A stretch of 64,000 nucleotides of DNA, taken from assembly GCA_015231755.1 (NCBI GenBank), contig JADGAZ010000014.1:1-64000 (forward strand), read 5' to 3'. A program made the position numbers and the translations under genes. Below the pieces are notes generated by a model that was not told the origin of the DNA, ran no database searches, and saw only the letters and a program-made list of their open reading frames with translations. How positions within the stretch are numbered: the first letter of the stretch is position 1; each line of letters begins with the position of its first letter. Below are positions 34,659-43,387 of this stretch, piece after piece. This stretch comes from Magnetococcales bacterium (GTDB lineage: Bacteria > Pseudomonadota > Magnetococcia > Magnetococcales > Magnetaquicoccaceae).

Positions 34659-37531
34659 CGGGAGGAACCATCCGCGGCGAGCACCTCATGACACCGGGGA
34701 CACAGCACCTCATCCCCCACCCCCACTCCGGAATCCCAGTTCCAGCAGCGTTGACACTTGCCACCCTTGGCCAGGGCAATGGACACTTTCAATCCTTCCA
34801 CTTCGGCATCGACCTCCAATCCTTCCGGGGCCTCTTCCAGGGGACGGACATGCACGGCGGAAACGATGAAGATCCGATGCAAATCCCGCATCTGACGCAA
34901 CACATCCCCCAGTCCGGCATCGGCGTACAGCGTGACGACCGATTCCAGGAAGGTGCCCAACCGTTTTTCCCGCCGTTCGATCTCCAAAACTCGGTATGCC
35001 GCCGCCCGCACCTTGCGAACCGTTTTCCAGCGGGCGGCCAACGCCTCGTCCTGCCACAAGGAGTCCGCTTCGGGCAACAACGCCAGATGGACCGATTCCG
35101 GACGGGATCCCCCCATCTGGGCCCACACCTCTTCGGCGGTGAAGGAGAGGATCGGCGCCATCAGGCGGGTCACGGCCTCCAGGATATGGGCCAGCACCGT
35201 CTGGGCGGAACGCCGTTCGACAGAACGCTCGCCTTCACAATAAAGGCGATCCTTGAGCACGTCCAGGTAAAAAGCCCCCATGTCCACGGCGCAGAAATAA
35301 TGAATATCCTGATAGACCCGATGGAAGGCGTATTCGTCGTAGGCCACCCGCACGTCGGTGATCAATCCGTGCAGTTGATGCAAGGCCCACCGGTCGAGTT
35401 CGGGCATCTGGTCCAGGGAGACGCCATCTCGTTCCGGATCGAATTGGGCCAGATTACCCAGCAAAAACCGCAAGGTATTGCGGATGCGCCGGTAGGCGTC
35501 GGAAAGTCCCTTGAGGATTTCGTCGGAGATGCGTATATCCCCGGCATAGTCTTCGGCGGTCACCCACATGCGCAGGATGTCCGCGCCGTACTGCTGGATC
35601 ACCTTGGCCGGGGCGATGACGTTGCCCAGGGATTTGGACATCTTGCGGCCCTTGCCATCCACCACGAAACCGTGGGTCAACACCGCCTTGTAGGGTGCCT
35701 TGCCCCGCACGCCGACCGAGGCCAAGAGGCTGGAATGAAACCATCCCCGGTGCTGGTCCGACCCTTCCAGGTAGAGGTCCGCCGGCCAGGTCAATCCCCA
35801 CCCCGCCGGATCCTGGCGCCGCAAAACCGCCGCCTGGGTCACCCCGGAATCAAACCAGACATCCAGGATATCCTTTTCCTTGGCGAAGGTTTCGCCTCCG
35901 CACCCGGGACAGCGGAATCCGGCGGGCAGAAAGGCCGCCGCTTCCTTGGCGAACCAGACATCGGCGCTGTGTTGTTCCACCTGGAGGGCGATGGATTCGA
36001 CCACCTGTCCATCGGTGACCACCCGACCGCAGCCCTGACAGGTGATCACCGCGATGGGCACGCCCCAGGAGCGTTGCCGGGAGACGCACCAGTCCGGACG
36101 CACCGCGACCATGTTGTAAATCCGCTCTCGCCCCCAGGCCGGAATCCAGCGGGTCTGGTTGATCTCCTCCAGGGCTTTTTCCCGCAGTGTATTGGTTTCC
36201 ATGGAGATGAACCACTGGGGAGTGGCACGGATGATCACCGGTTTGTGACAACGCCAGCAGTGGGGATAGCTGTGGGTGAGGCGACTCTGGGCCAACAGTC
36301 GGCCCTGTTCGTTCAACAGGGCCACCACCGCCTCGTTGGCCTTGAAAATATGCTGACCGGCGAAATGGGGGGTTCCCGCCTCGAACACCCCTCGGTCGTC
36401 CACGGGATTATACACCGGCAGACCATAGCGCCGTCCCACGTCATAGTCTTCGTGACCATGGCCGGGGGCGGTGTGGACGCAGCCGGTACCCGCCTCCAGG
36501 GTGACGTGACGCCCCAAAAGAATCGGCGCGTCCCGTTCCACCAGGGGATGACGGAACCGTTTGCCTTCCAGGGTGGCGCCGGCAAAACGGCTCAGGATTT
36601 CGACCCCTTCCCGGGGCACGCCCCAGGCATCCACGCACGACTCCCACAGACCTTCCGCCAGAATGACGGTTTCACCCACCGTCAGATTGGCGCAGCGGCC
36701 CGGATCGGTGATCCGCGCCGCCACATAGACCAGTTCCGGATGGAGACAGACCGCCAGATTGGCGGGAATGGTCCAGGGGGTGGTGGTCCAGATGACCACC
36801 GAGACCGCCCCTTCGAGGCCGGGGAGGGTTTCATCGGCGGACAGGGGGAACTTGACGAAAATGGCGGTGGATTGATGATCCGCGTACTCCACCTCGGCCT
36901 CGGCCAGGGCGGTGACATCGTTGACACACCAGTAGACCGGCTTGGAGCCTTTGAACAGTCCGCCGTTGACCAGGAACTGTCCCAACTCTCGCAGGATGTC
37001 GGCCTCGAAGCGGTAATCCATGGTCAGATAGGGATGCTGCCAGTCGCCGATCACCCCGAGGCGCTTGAACTCCTCCCGCTGGATATCCACCCAGCGTTGG
37101 GCATAATCCCGGCAATGGCCCCGGAAGACCACCGGATCCATGGTCTCCTTGTCCAATCCCTGCTGTTTGAGTTCCACCTCCACCTTGGTTTCGATGGGCA
37201 GGCCGTGACAGTCCCAGCCGGGCACATAGGGGACATCAAACCCTTCCATGCGCCGGAATTTTAGGATCACATCCTTGAGCACCTTGTTGATCGCGTGACC
37301 CATGTGCAAATTGCCGTTGGCGTAGGGCGGGCCATCGTGCAGCACGAACAAAGGCCGTCCCGCCGCCGTTTCGCGCATGCGGGCATGCAGATCCATGCTC
37401 TCCCAGCGGGCCAGAATGGCCGGTTCGCTGGCGGGCAGGTCGGCACGCATGGGAAACGGGGTGACTGGCAAACGCACGGTATTTTTGTAATCCACGTCCT
37501 TGAACTCCTTGCCACGCTTTCGATCCATCAT
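34655..37531 (-). CDS. ileS: Isoleucyl-tRNA synthetase
   Basis: The 958-residue enzyme charges tRNA-Ile and edits valine. The HIGH motif is HMGH at 76-79 and KMSKS is at 630-634. The CP1 editing domain lies between them, and the C-terminal zinc finger CQRCW..CPRCH is present. Two adjacent ATG codons (37531 and 37528) both fit, with GAAGG directly before them. The gene lies 138 bp after ribF and is coupled to lspA. Confidence 0.98.
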   Translation of the reverse strand: MMDRKRGKEFKDVDYKNTVRLPVTPFPMRADLPASEPAILARWESMDLHARMRETAAGRPLFVLHDGPPYANGNLHMGHAINKVLKDVILKFRRMEGFDVPYVPGWDCHGLPIETKVEVELKQQGLDKETMDPVVFRGHCRDYAQRWVDIQREEFKRLGVIGDWQHPYLTMDYRFEADILRELGQFLVNGGLFKGSKPVYWCVNDVTALAEAEVEYADHQSTAIFVKFPLSADETLPGLEGAVSVVIWTTTPWTIPANLAVCLHPELVYVAARITDPGRCANLTVGETVILAEGLWESCVDAWGVPREGVEILSRFAGATLEGKRFRHPLVERDAPILLGRHVTLEAGTGCVHTAPGHGHEDYDVGRRYGLPVYNPVDDRGVFEAGTPHFAGQHIFKANEAVVALLNEQGRLLAQSRLTHSYPHCWRCHKPVIIRATPQWFISMETNTLREKALEEINQTRWIPAWGRERIYNMVAVRPDWCVSRQRSWGVPIAVITCQGCGRVVTDGQVVESIALQVEQHSADVWFAKEAAAFLPAGFRCPGCGGETFAKEKDILDVWFDSGVTQAAVLRRQDPAGWGLTWPADLYLEGSDQHRGWFHSSLLASVGVRGKAPYKAVLTHGFVVDGKGRKMSKSLGNVIAPAKVIQQYGADILRMWVTAEDYAGDIRISDEILKGLSDAYRRIRNTLRFLLGNLAQFDPERDGVSLDQMPELDRWALHQLHGLITDVRVAYDEYAFHRVYQDIHYFCAVDMGAFYLDVLKDRLYCEGERSVERRSAQTVLAHILEAVTRLMAPILSFTAEEVWAQMGGSRPESVHLALLPEADSLWQDEALAARWKTVRKVRAAAYRVLEIERREKRLGTFLESVVTLYADAGLGDVLRQMRDLHRIFIVSAVHVRPLEEAPEGLEVDAEVEGLKVSIALAKGGKCQRCWNWDSGVGVGDEVLCPRCHEVLAADGSSR

Positions 37532-37669
37532 CCTTCGATCATCCGCAGATTGCGACCACTCCGTTGATCGTCTCGGCGCAGATGATAAAATATCGAATGT
37601 TCCTTGTCCATCTTGGCCGTCACGACCGGGGGGACAAAGCGCATGGAAGGGGGATGCCAGGGAGGGATT

Positions 37670-38623
37670 TCAGGTGGGAGAGAGGGTGCTGTTTTCGGAT
37701 GCGAAATGGGCCTGGGCCTGTTCCACGTCCCGGCGGATCTGGGCCTGCAACGCCTGCACATCCGGAAAACGCATCTCCGAACGCAGATGGCGCAAGAATT
37801 GTACACGCAGAATTTTTCGATAAAGATCCATGGGCACCGGGGCCAACAGGTGGGCCTCCAGCCGCAAGTCGGCGTCGCCGAAGGTGGGATTGCGTCCCAC
37901 ATTCACCACCGCGGGCAGCCAGCATCCCCCCACGCACGCCTTGGCCACATAGACCCCGATGGGAGGATGCAACATGCCTCCCAGGGCGATGTTGGCCGTG
38001 GGAAAACCCAGCTTGCGCCCCCGCTGAAAACCGATCACCACCCGTCCTTCCACCTCGAAGGGACGGTCCAGCAGTCGGGCCGCCATGGCGAAGGAACCGG
38101 CGGAGACCTCCCGTCTGACCCAGGTGGACGAAACCGGCTGACCATCCAGGATCACCAACGGATGGGCATGCACCCCGAATCCATGGATCTCCCCCATGCG
38201 GGCCAGATCCTCGAACGTGCCCACCCCTTTGGCCCCGAAGCGGAAGTTCTCCCCCACCACCACCTCCCGGGCCCCCACGCCATGGACCAGAATCTCCCGC
38301 ACGAAGGTTTCGGGGGGCATGGCGGCCAAAGCGCGGTTGAAATGCAGCACAAACAGCGCCTCCACCCCCGCCTCTTCCATCCAGCGGGCCTTGCCCCGCA
38401 AACCGGTGATGCGGGGAGGGGTCCGTTCCGGGTTGAGCAGGCGCAACGGATGAGGCTCGAAGGTCACCGCCATGATCGCCGCTCCGCCATGCATGGCGGT
38501 CAACGCCCGCAAATGGGCAAACAGGGTCTGATGGCCCCGGTGTACACCGTCAAAATTGCCGATGGCGACCACCGCATTCCGGAACCGGGGGGGCAGATTT
38601 CTGAGTCCTCGAATGATATACAT
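37670..38623 (-). CDS. ribF: Bifunctional riboflavin kinase / FAD synthetase
   Basis: RibF phosphorylates riboflavin and adenylates FMN. The 317-residue protein has the adenylyltransferase motif GNFDGVHRGHQ near its N-terminus, VVGENFRFGAKGVG and the STWVRREV region. Its C-terminal kinase half carries GRKLGFPTANI and NVGRNPTFG. The start MYIIRGLRNLP at 38623 fits the family, although the frame is open upstream and the ribosome binding site is weak. ribF-ileS-lspA is a widely conserved order. Confidence 0.95.
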   Translation of the reverse strand: MYIIRGLRNLPPRFRNAVVAIGNFDGVHRGHQTLFAHLRALTAMHGGAAIMAVTFEPHPLRLLNPERTPPRITGLRGKARWMEEAGVEALFVLHFNRALAAMPPETFVREILVHGVGAREVVVGENFRFGAKGVGTFEDLARMGEIHGFGVHAHPLVILDGQPVSSTWVRREVSAGSFAMAARLLDRPFEVEGRVVIGFQRGRKLGFPTANIALGGMLHPPIGVYVAKACVGGCWLPAVVNVGRNPTFGDADLRLEAHLLAPVPMDLYRKILRVQFLRHLRSEMRFPDVQALQAQIRRDVEQAQAHFASENSTLSPT

Positions 38624-38914
38624 GCCCAACGCACTGTTCTTGATGCCAGAAAGTCCGTCATCGATCCGCCCCGTGCGCACCGATCACTCTCCGGGAACTA
38701 CGATCCTTTGCAAAACCCATTCCTCAATTGCATTCCTCATTGGATCCACAATCCGCGCCATCAAAAAACCGCCTCCCCTTTTCCGTAAGCAAAAAATATG
38801 AGATGATGGTCGCTTGGTGCCCGGGACCCAATCCGGAAACCTTTAAAAAAACAATTCCTGATTCCGCCCTTGCCGGCCAAACTGATCGCCTCGCCGTATC
38901 GGAGCCTTCGCACG

Positions 38915-40813
38915 ATGTTGAATGTCATGCGCCGCAGCGCCAAATCTGTTCTTATCAAACTGCTGCTTGTTTTTCTCGCCTTGAGCTTCATGGTCTGGGG
39001 CGTGGAAAGCTATGTCAACAGCCGTTCCCAGTCGCCGGTGGTGGAGGCGAAAGGGTGGAACATCGGACCCCATGAATTCTCCGAAGCCTATGAACAGGAG
39101 TTCCAACGCCTGCGTGAACGGTTCGGCGGGTCGGTGGACAAGAAAACCGCTGAAATGCTCGGTCTGAAACAGCGTACCCTCCACTCCCTCATCAACCGTT
39201 ACCTGATCCTGTCCGCCAGCCGTGATCTGCGCCTGACCGTCTCTCCCAACGTGTTGCGGCAGCGCATCGAATCCACTCCGGCTTTCCAGGTCGATGGCGC
39301 GTTCAACAAGGAACGCTATGATCTGGTCCTGCGCAACAATCGCTTGAGTGCCCGGGAGTTCGAGCGTCAATTGACCTCCGATATCGTTTCCGACCAGATC
39401 CGTCGCGCCGTCAGCACCCCCACCGCGCTGCCCAAGGCTCTGGTGAGCAATCTGGTGCGCATGGAAAACGAAAAACGTTCCGTGCTGATCCTTTCCCTGG
39501 ATCCCAAGGATTTGGAAGCGGGCATCAAATCCACCAACGACGATCTCGAAGCCTTCCTGAAAAAAAATCAGGGCCAGTTCATGACCAAAGCCAAAGTCAA
39601 ACTCCGTTATGCTGTCCTCAACAACGACAGCGTGCGGGATGCGGTCCAGGTCTCCGAAGAAGAGATCAAGGAGTTTTATACCGAACACCTCAAGGATTAC
39701 AGCAAGGGAGAGACCCGCAAGGCGCGTCACATCCTGGCCCGCATCGACGACAAAACCGACGCCGCCGCGGCCAACGAGAAAATCCGCAAGGCCGCTGAAC
39801 GGCTCAAGGCCGGAGAAGCGTTTGAAACCGTGGCCAAAGAGCTGTCCGACGACTCTTCCGCGGCCCAGGGCGGAGATCTGGGTGAATTCGGACCCGGGGT
39901 CATGGTGCCTGCGTTCGAGAAGGTCGCCTTCTCGCTGGAAGCCGGCAAGGTCTCCGAACCCGTGACCACGGCTTTCGGGGTCCATCTGATTCGTGTGGAC
40001 CAGATCCATCCCGCCGAAACCAAACCTTTGGAAAAGGTCTCCGCCGAAGTCCGGGGTCGCATCGTCGAAAACAAGGCCAAGGATCTGGTCTATGAGCGTT
40101 CCGGCACCTTCGAGGATCAACTGGCCGCCTCGGGCAGTCTGAAAACCATCTCCAACGATCTGAATTTGCGTTACAAGGAGACGGATTTCCTGGCTCAAGA
40201 CGATGCGGGCCGCTCCGGCGTGGAACTGGAACCCAAATTCCTGGAAGCCGCTTTCGCCACGGCCAAAGGATCCGTCTCCTCGCTGATCGAGGTATCCAAC
40301 AATCAATTTGTGGCCCTGGAAGTGGTGGACCGCCAGGAACCCGCTCCCAAAACCCTGGAACAATCCAAGGATGAGGTGGTCAAGGCGCTCACCGCGGAAA
40401 AAGCCAAGGAAGAGACCCATACCCTCATGACCACGGCGCTCAAGGCTTTGGGAGAAGGCAAATCCGCGGAAGAAATCACCGCCATCCATGCCAAGATCCG
40501 TTCCGCCACGCCATCCCCGTTCTTGCGTGAGGGGGCCGAAAAGGAACCCGGTCCCAAGGTGCGCGATGTCAGTTTCAAACTGCAATCCGACAAGCCCAAC
40601 CACCCGGAACTCATCGAAGAAGAGGGGCGCCTGTTGGCCGTGCGTCTGATCAAGATCATCGAACCCTCCGCCGAAGAGATCAAGGCGGCGGAAAAGGAGT
40701 TCTCCGCCAAACTCGAAGAGAGTCTCGGCCAGGAGCAACTGATCGCCTATCTGAATGGTCTTTGGAACCAGTCCAACATCCGCATCAACCAACCCATGCT
40801 GGACCGTTTCTGA
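38915..40813 (+). CDS. ppiD: Membrane-anchored periplasmic PpiD-like isomerase
   Basis: The 632-residue protein has one N-terminal membrane anchor (about 12-32), a long SurA-N-like chaperone region and a central parvulin domain (about 275-375). That domain is marked by KARHILARI, GGDLGEFGPGVMVPAFE and TAFGVHLIRV. A helical C-terminal region of about 240 residues follows. PpiD assists newly exported proteins at the SecYEG exit. GGAG lies about 11 nt before the chosen ATG, and the frame is open 45 nt further upstream. It is divergent from ribF. Confidence 0.93.
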   Translation: MLNVMRRSAKSVLIKLLLVFLALSFMVWGVESYVNSRSQSPVVEAKGWNIGPHEFSEAYEQEFQRLRERFGGSVDKKTAEMLGLKQRTLHSLINRYLILSASRDLRLTVSPNVLRQRIESTPAFQVDGAFNKERYDLVLRNNRLSAREFERQLTSDIVSDQIRRAVSTPTALPKALVSNLVRMENEKRSVLILSLDPKDLEAGIKSTNDDLEAFLKKNQGQFMTKAKVKLRYAVLNNDSVRDAVQVSEEEIKEFYTEHLKDYSKGETRKARHILARIDDKTDAAAANEKIRKAAERLKAGEAFETVAKELSDDSSAAQGGDLGEFGPGVMVPAFEKVAFSLEAGKVSEPVTTAFGVHLIRVDQIHPAETKPLEKVSAEVRGRIVENKAKDLVYERSGTFEDQLAASGSLKTISNDLNLRYKETDFLAQDDAGRSGVELEPKFLEAAFATAKGSVSSLIEVSNNQFVALEVVDRQEPAPKTLEQSKDEVVKALTAEKAKEETHTLMTTALKALGEGKSAEEITAIHAKIRSATPSPFLREGAEKEPGPKVRDVSFKLQSDKPNHPELIEEEGRLLAVRLIKIIEPSAEEIKAAEKEFSAKLEESLGQEQLIAYLNGLWNQSNIRINQPMLDRF

Positions 40814-40828
40814 TTCTTTCGCCTGTTC

Positions 40829-40871
40829 GTCCCCCCTTTTTTTGCCGGTTGTTCCGGTGGAAAGGGGGGAC
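40829..40871 (+). terminator. GC-rich hairpin after ppiD
   Basis: Arms 40829-40839 and 40861-40871 are complementary over 11 bp, with a small CCGG pairing inside the loop, 16 nt after the ppiD stop. Only a weak T-rich stretch follows, so it may be a terminator or attenuator before the next gene. Confidence 0.6.
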
Positions 40872-40900
40872 GCCTCATTTTGCCCGTATGGTTGACATTC

Positions 40901-42334
40901 ATGAAAATAGACGCCCAGGTGGTGGTGATCGGCGCTGGCCCCGGAGGTTACACGGCGGCCTTTCTGGCCGCAGGACGGGGTTTCAAGACCGTGCTTGTGG
41001 ATCCGGAACAGGCGCCGGGGGGAGTGTGTCTGTATCGGGGGTGCATTCCCAGCAAAGCCTTGCTGCATGCCGCCCGCCTCATCGCCGAAAGCAGACAGGC
41101 CGCCACCTTTGGCCTGCATTTCAGCGGATTGCGGGTGGATCTGGATCGACTCCGCGCCTGGAAAGATGAAATCGTCACCCGTCTGACCGGCGGACTGGCC
41201 CAACAGTGCCAGTTGCGCGGCGTGACCCGACTCCAGGGAGCAGCGCGGCTGCTCTCTTCCAATCGTGTGGTGGTGGAACGGCCCGGAGAAGAGAGCGTCG
41301 AACTCCAGGCGGATCATCTCATTCTGGCCACCGGTTCCCGTCCGGCTCCCCTGCCCGGCCTGCCCGGTCCGATGCCGGCAGGCGTGATGGACTCCACCAG
41401 CGCCTTGCAACTGGAAACCATACCCGCTTCGCTTCTGGTGGTGGGGGCGGGGAATATCGGTTTGGAATTGGGTACGGTCTACGCGGAGTTGGGATCCCGG
41501 GTTCGGGTCGTCGAGGCGGCATCCGGAATCCTGCCCGGCGCGGATCGGGACCTAGTGCGACCGTTGGCCTCCCGTCTCGGCAAGGTGATGGAGTCCGTGA
41601 CCCTCAACGCCCGTGTGGTCTCCATCGAATCCGCGACCCCGGGTTTGCGGGTGGGAATCCAGGAAGCCTCGGGACCGGTTGTCTTTCACGAGGTGGAGCG
41701 GGTTCTGATCGCCACAGGCCGGACTCCCGCCAGCGACATTCCGGGTTTGGAACAGACCCGGGTGACGTTGGATCCCCGGGGGGCCATCCGGGTGGATGCG
41801 GCCATGCGCACGGATGATCCCGCCATTTTGGCCATCGGCGATGTCACCGGGGGCGTCATGCTGGCTCACAAGGCCTCGGCCCAGGCCCATCAGGCCGTGG
41901 CCACCCTGACCGGAGCGTCGCCACCGGCCCGTCCTCCCATTCTGCCTGCGGTCACCTACACCGATCCCGAAATCGCCTGGGCCGGACTGACCGAAACCAT
42001 GGCCCGGGAGCAGGGCATCCCGGTGCGAGCGCTTCGTTTTCCCTGGGCCGCTTCGGGCCGCGCCCAGACCCTGGAACGGCCCGAAGGCGTCACCAAATGG
42101 ATCCTGGAACCCACCACCGGCACGATTCTCGGCGTGGGCATCACCGGGGTCGGGGCCGGAGAGTTGATCGCCGAAGGAGTACTGGCCATGGAGCAGGCCT
42201 TGACCATCGACGCGGTTGCCCACTGCGTCCATCCCCATCCGACCCTCTCCGAAACCTTGATGGAGGCTGCGGAGATCTTTTCCGGTCAATGCGTCCATTT
42301 CCACGCCCCACTCCGCAAACGTCCCGGAGAATGA
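40901..42334 (+). CDS. Dihydrolipoyl dehydrogenase-type flavoprotein
   Basis: The 477-residue protein is a class I pyridine nucleotide-disulfide oxidoreductase. It has an FAD dinucleotide fold (VVVIGAGPGGYTAA), the redox pair in GGVCLYRGCIPSK, the NAD fold VVGAGNIGLELGTVYAELG, and the dimer-interface catalytic motif HPHPTLSE. These fit the E3 subunit of 2-oxoacid dehydrogenases or the glycine cleavage system. No E1, E2 or gcv gene is adjacent, so the partner complex is unknown and I leave the symbol blank. The ATG at 40901 has no strong ribosome binding site. Confidence 0.9.
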   Translation: MKIDAQVVVIGAGPGGYTAAFLAAGRGFKTVLVDPEQAPGGVCLYRGCIPSKALLHAARLIAESRQAATFGLHFSGLRVDLDRLRAWKDEIVTRLTGGLAQQCQLRGVTRLQGAARLLSSNRVVVERPGEESVELQADHLILATGSRPAPLPGLPGPMPAGVMDSTSALQLETIPASLLVVGAGNIGLELGTVYAELGSRVRVVEAASGILPGADRDLVRPLASRLGKVMESVTLNARVVSIESATPGLRVGIQEASGPVVFHEVERVLIATGRTPASDIPGLEQTRVTLDPRGAIRVDAAMRTDDPAILAIGDVTGGVMLAHKASAQAHQAVATLTGASPPARPPILPAVTYTDPEIAWAGLTETMAREQGIPVRALRFPWAASGRAQTLERPEGVTKWILEPTTGTILGVGITGVGAGELIAEGVLAMEQALTIDAVAHCVHPHPTLSETLMEAAEIFSGQCVHFHAPLRKRPGE

Positions 42335-42356
42335 TGCGAGGCACGCAAAATAGCGG

Positions 42357-42385
42357 TTGACTTTTGAAAGGACTGTTGCTAGAAT
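42357..42385 (+). promoter_or_regulatory. Sigma-70-type promoter of tRNA-Leu
   Basis: TTGACT (42357-42362) and TAGAAT (42380-42385) are separated by exactly 17 bp. Transcription would start within about 10 nt of the mature tRNA 5' end. Confidence 0.85.
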
Positions 42386-42395
42386 CCTGAAAATT

Positions 42396-42482
42396 GCCGA
42401 GATGGCGGAACTGGTAGACGCACCAGACTCAAAATCTGGCGGATGTGAGTCCGTGTCGGTTCGACTCCGACCCTCGGCACCA
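42396..42482 (+). tRNA. tRNA-Leu, anticodon CAA
   Basis: The 87-nt sequence folds as a class II tRNA. It has an acceptor stem (one A/C mismatch at its base), a D arm with GG, a CCAGA/TCTGG anticodon stem with loop CTCAAAA giving anticodon CAA, and a long variable arm. The T arm has TTCGACT in its loop, and the 3' CCA is encoded. It reads UUG leucine codons. The gene has its own promoter and terminator. Confidence 0.96.
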
Positions 42483-42497
42483 TTTTGACTACTCAAA

Positions 42498-42528
42498 GAC
42501 CTGATCCAACCGATCAGGTCTTTTTTTT
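42498..42528 (+). terminator. Rho-independent terminator of tRNA-Leu
   Basis: Perfect 9-bp arms GACCTGATC and GATCAGGTC, a 5-nt loop and eight consecutive T form a strong intrinsic terminator 16 nt after the tRNA. Confidence 0.96.
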
Positions 42529-42934
42529 GTGCGCCCGGCAGGGGTTGAAGGGGCGACTCCCCCACCCAACCCGTTTGAACAAACCGGAGTTCCGACCATC
42601 AAGAGCCTTGACCCGAAGGTATATCGTCAAGGACAAGAGGTAGGCAAAGCCTTGCGCGAAATCCAGTCGGAAAATCCGAAAAACAACCGCTGAACGTATC
42701 GACGGTTCCGGGGATAATCGATCACCTTTTCGCATCCGACTGTATTCTCCATGATATTCCTCAATCTTATCAATAGACGATACTGCATCCTCTGCTTATG
42801 TGGCAGGATATCACTTTGAAGACATGGTTTGCTCTGCTTGCCAGATATTGTCTTTAAAATGATCAGGTCACACGTTATGGCTCAAAAATCCTGATGCTGG
42901 ATCATACTCCCGAATACTCACTTATTTTTTCCTG
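42529..42934. other. Intergenic region without a supportable gene
   Basis: About 400 bp between the tRNA terminator and the next promoter. A GTG-started frame (42529 to about 42692, ending EIQSENPKNNR) and a minus-strand frame over the same stretch are both too weak to call. The second half is AT-richer than the surroundings. Confidence 0.5.
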
Positions 42935-42962
42935 TTGACTTGATGGAGATGGAAGAGATAAT
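42935..42962 (+). promoter_or_regulatory. Candidate promoter upstream of the PAS/GGDEF remnant and chemoreceptor
   Basis: TTGACT (42935-42940) and GATAAT (42957-42962) are 16 bp apart. If used, it would give the chemoreceptor transcript a leader of about 420 nt that includes the decayed coding remnant. Confidence 0.45.
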
Positions 42963-43026
42963 ACACCGCTTCAACCTGAACGGTCGATATCGGCCTTTTT
43001 TCAAATACCGGATATCACCAGATTGG

Positions 43027-43293
43027 ATGAAGAAAAAAAAGGGGGGGGACACGTCTGCATTGAAACCAATTCGAGGAATCGAAAGGGAGTCCACGGCATT
43101 GCACGCCTTGGCCAGGGTGATGCGGGATGCTGTAGTGATTTTCGGTCCAGATGGTCGCATGACCTGCTGGCATATATATGCCGTCAAACAGGCGGGCCGC
43201 AATCATTTTCGTCTGTTCGATCCCGCCCCGGCCTCCTGCGCGACGCCCTGTCCCATGCGTAACCGGACAGCCTGGATTCCAGCCAAAACGTGA
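43027..43293 (+). pseudogene. Internally deleted remnant of a PAS...GGDEF gene
   Basis: The frame encodes ALHALARVMRDAVVIFGPDGRMTCW (about 43099-43173), which looks like the first half of a PAS domain. It then passes directly into YAVKQAGRNHFRLFDPA (about 43177-43227), which matches the end of GGDEF domains; the cyclase in this window ends YRSKNAGRATFHFFNPA. The bulk of a PAS fold and nearly all of GGDEF are absent, and the sequence after FDPA is not recognisable. I read this as a large in-frame internal deletion leaving the two ends joined at the TGG-CAT-ATA-TAT region. An A8G8 tract lies just after the ATG. Whether a short protein is still made is unknown. Confidence 0.5.
43033..43048 (+). 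repeat. Homopolymeric A8G8 tract
   Basis: Eight A followed by eight G, directly downstream of the ATG at 43027. Such tracts are prone to slippage, and a length change would shift the frame of the remnant. Confidence 0.85.
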
Positions 43294-43359
43294 TCGCCTC
43301 ATCAAGCCGTCAATAGAGGTATGCGCACGGCTCATCCGTAACGAACACACGTCTTACAG

Positions 43360-43374
43360 AAAAAAAAGGGGGGG
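43360..43374 (+). repeat. Homopolymeric A8G7 tract in the chemoreceptor leader
   Basis: Eight A followed by seven G, ending 13 nt before the ATG of the chemoreceptor gene. The G-run is the only Shine-Dalgarno-like element there, so its length may influence translation. It nearly duplicates the tract at 43033-43048. Confidence 0.85.
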
Positions 43375-43387
43375 CGGATAGAACATC

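Noticed and set aside
34688-37264. 858-residue plus-strand frame opposite ileS
   Set aside because: IleS with HIGH, KMSKS and zinc-finger motifs occupies the other strand. The plus-strand frame shows no domain and low-complexity composition.
38843-41410. 855-residue minus-strand frame opposite ppiD and the flavoprotein gene
   Set aside because: It spans two real genes and their spacer, and its Gly/Phe-rich sequence has no recognisable domain.
42396-42482. tRNA-Leu as an integration (att) site
   Set aside because: No integrase, no repeat of the tRNA 3' end and no compositional break of island size follow it in the window.
42514-42735. Short minus-strand frame next to tRNA-Leu
   Set aside because: It runs through the tRNA terminator and has no ribosome binding site or domain. 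A competing plus-strand frame is equally weak.
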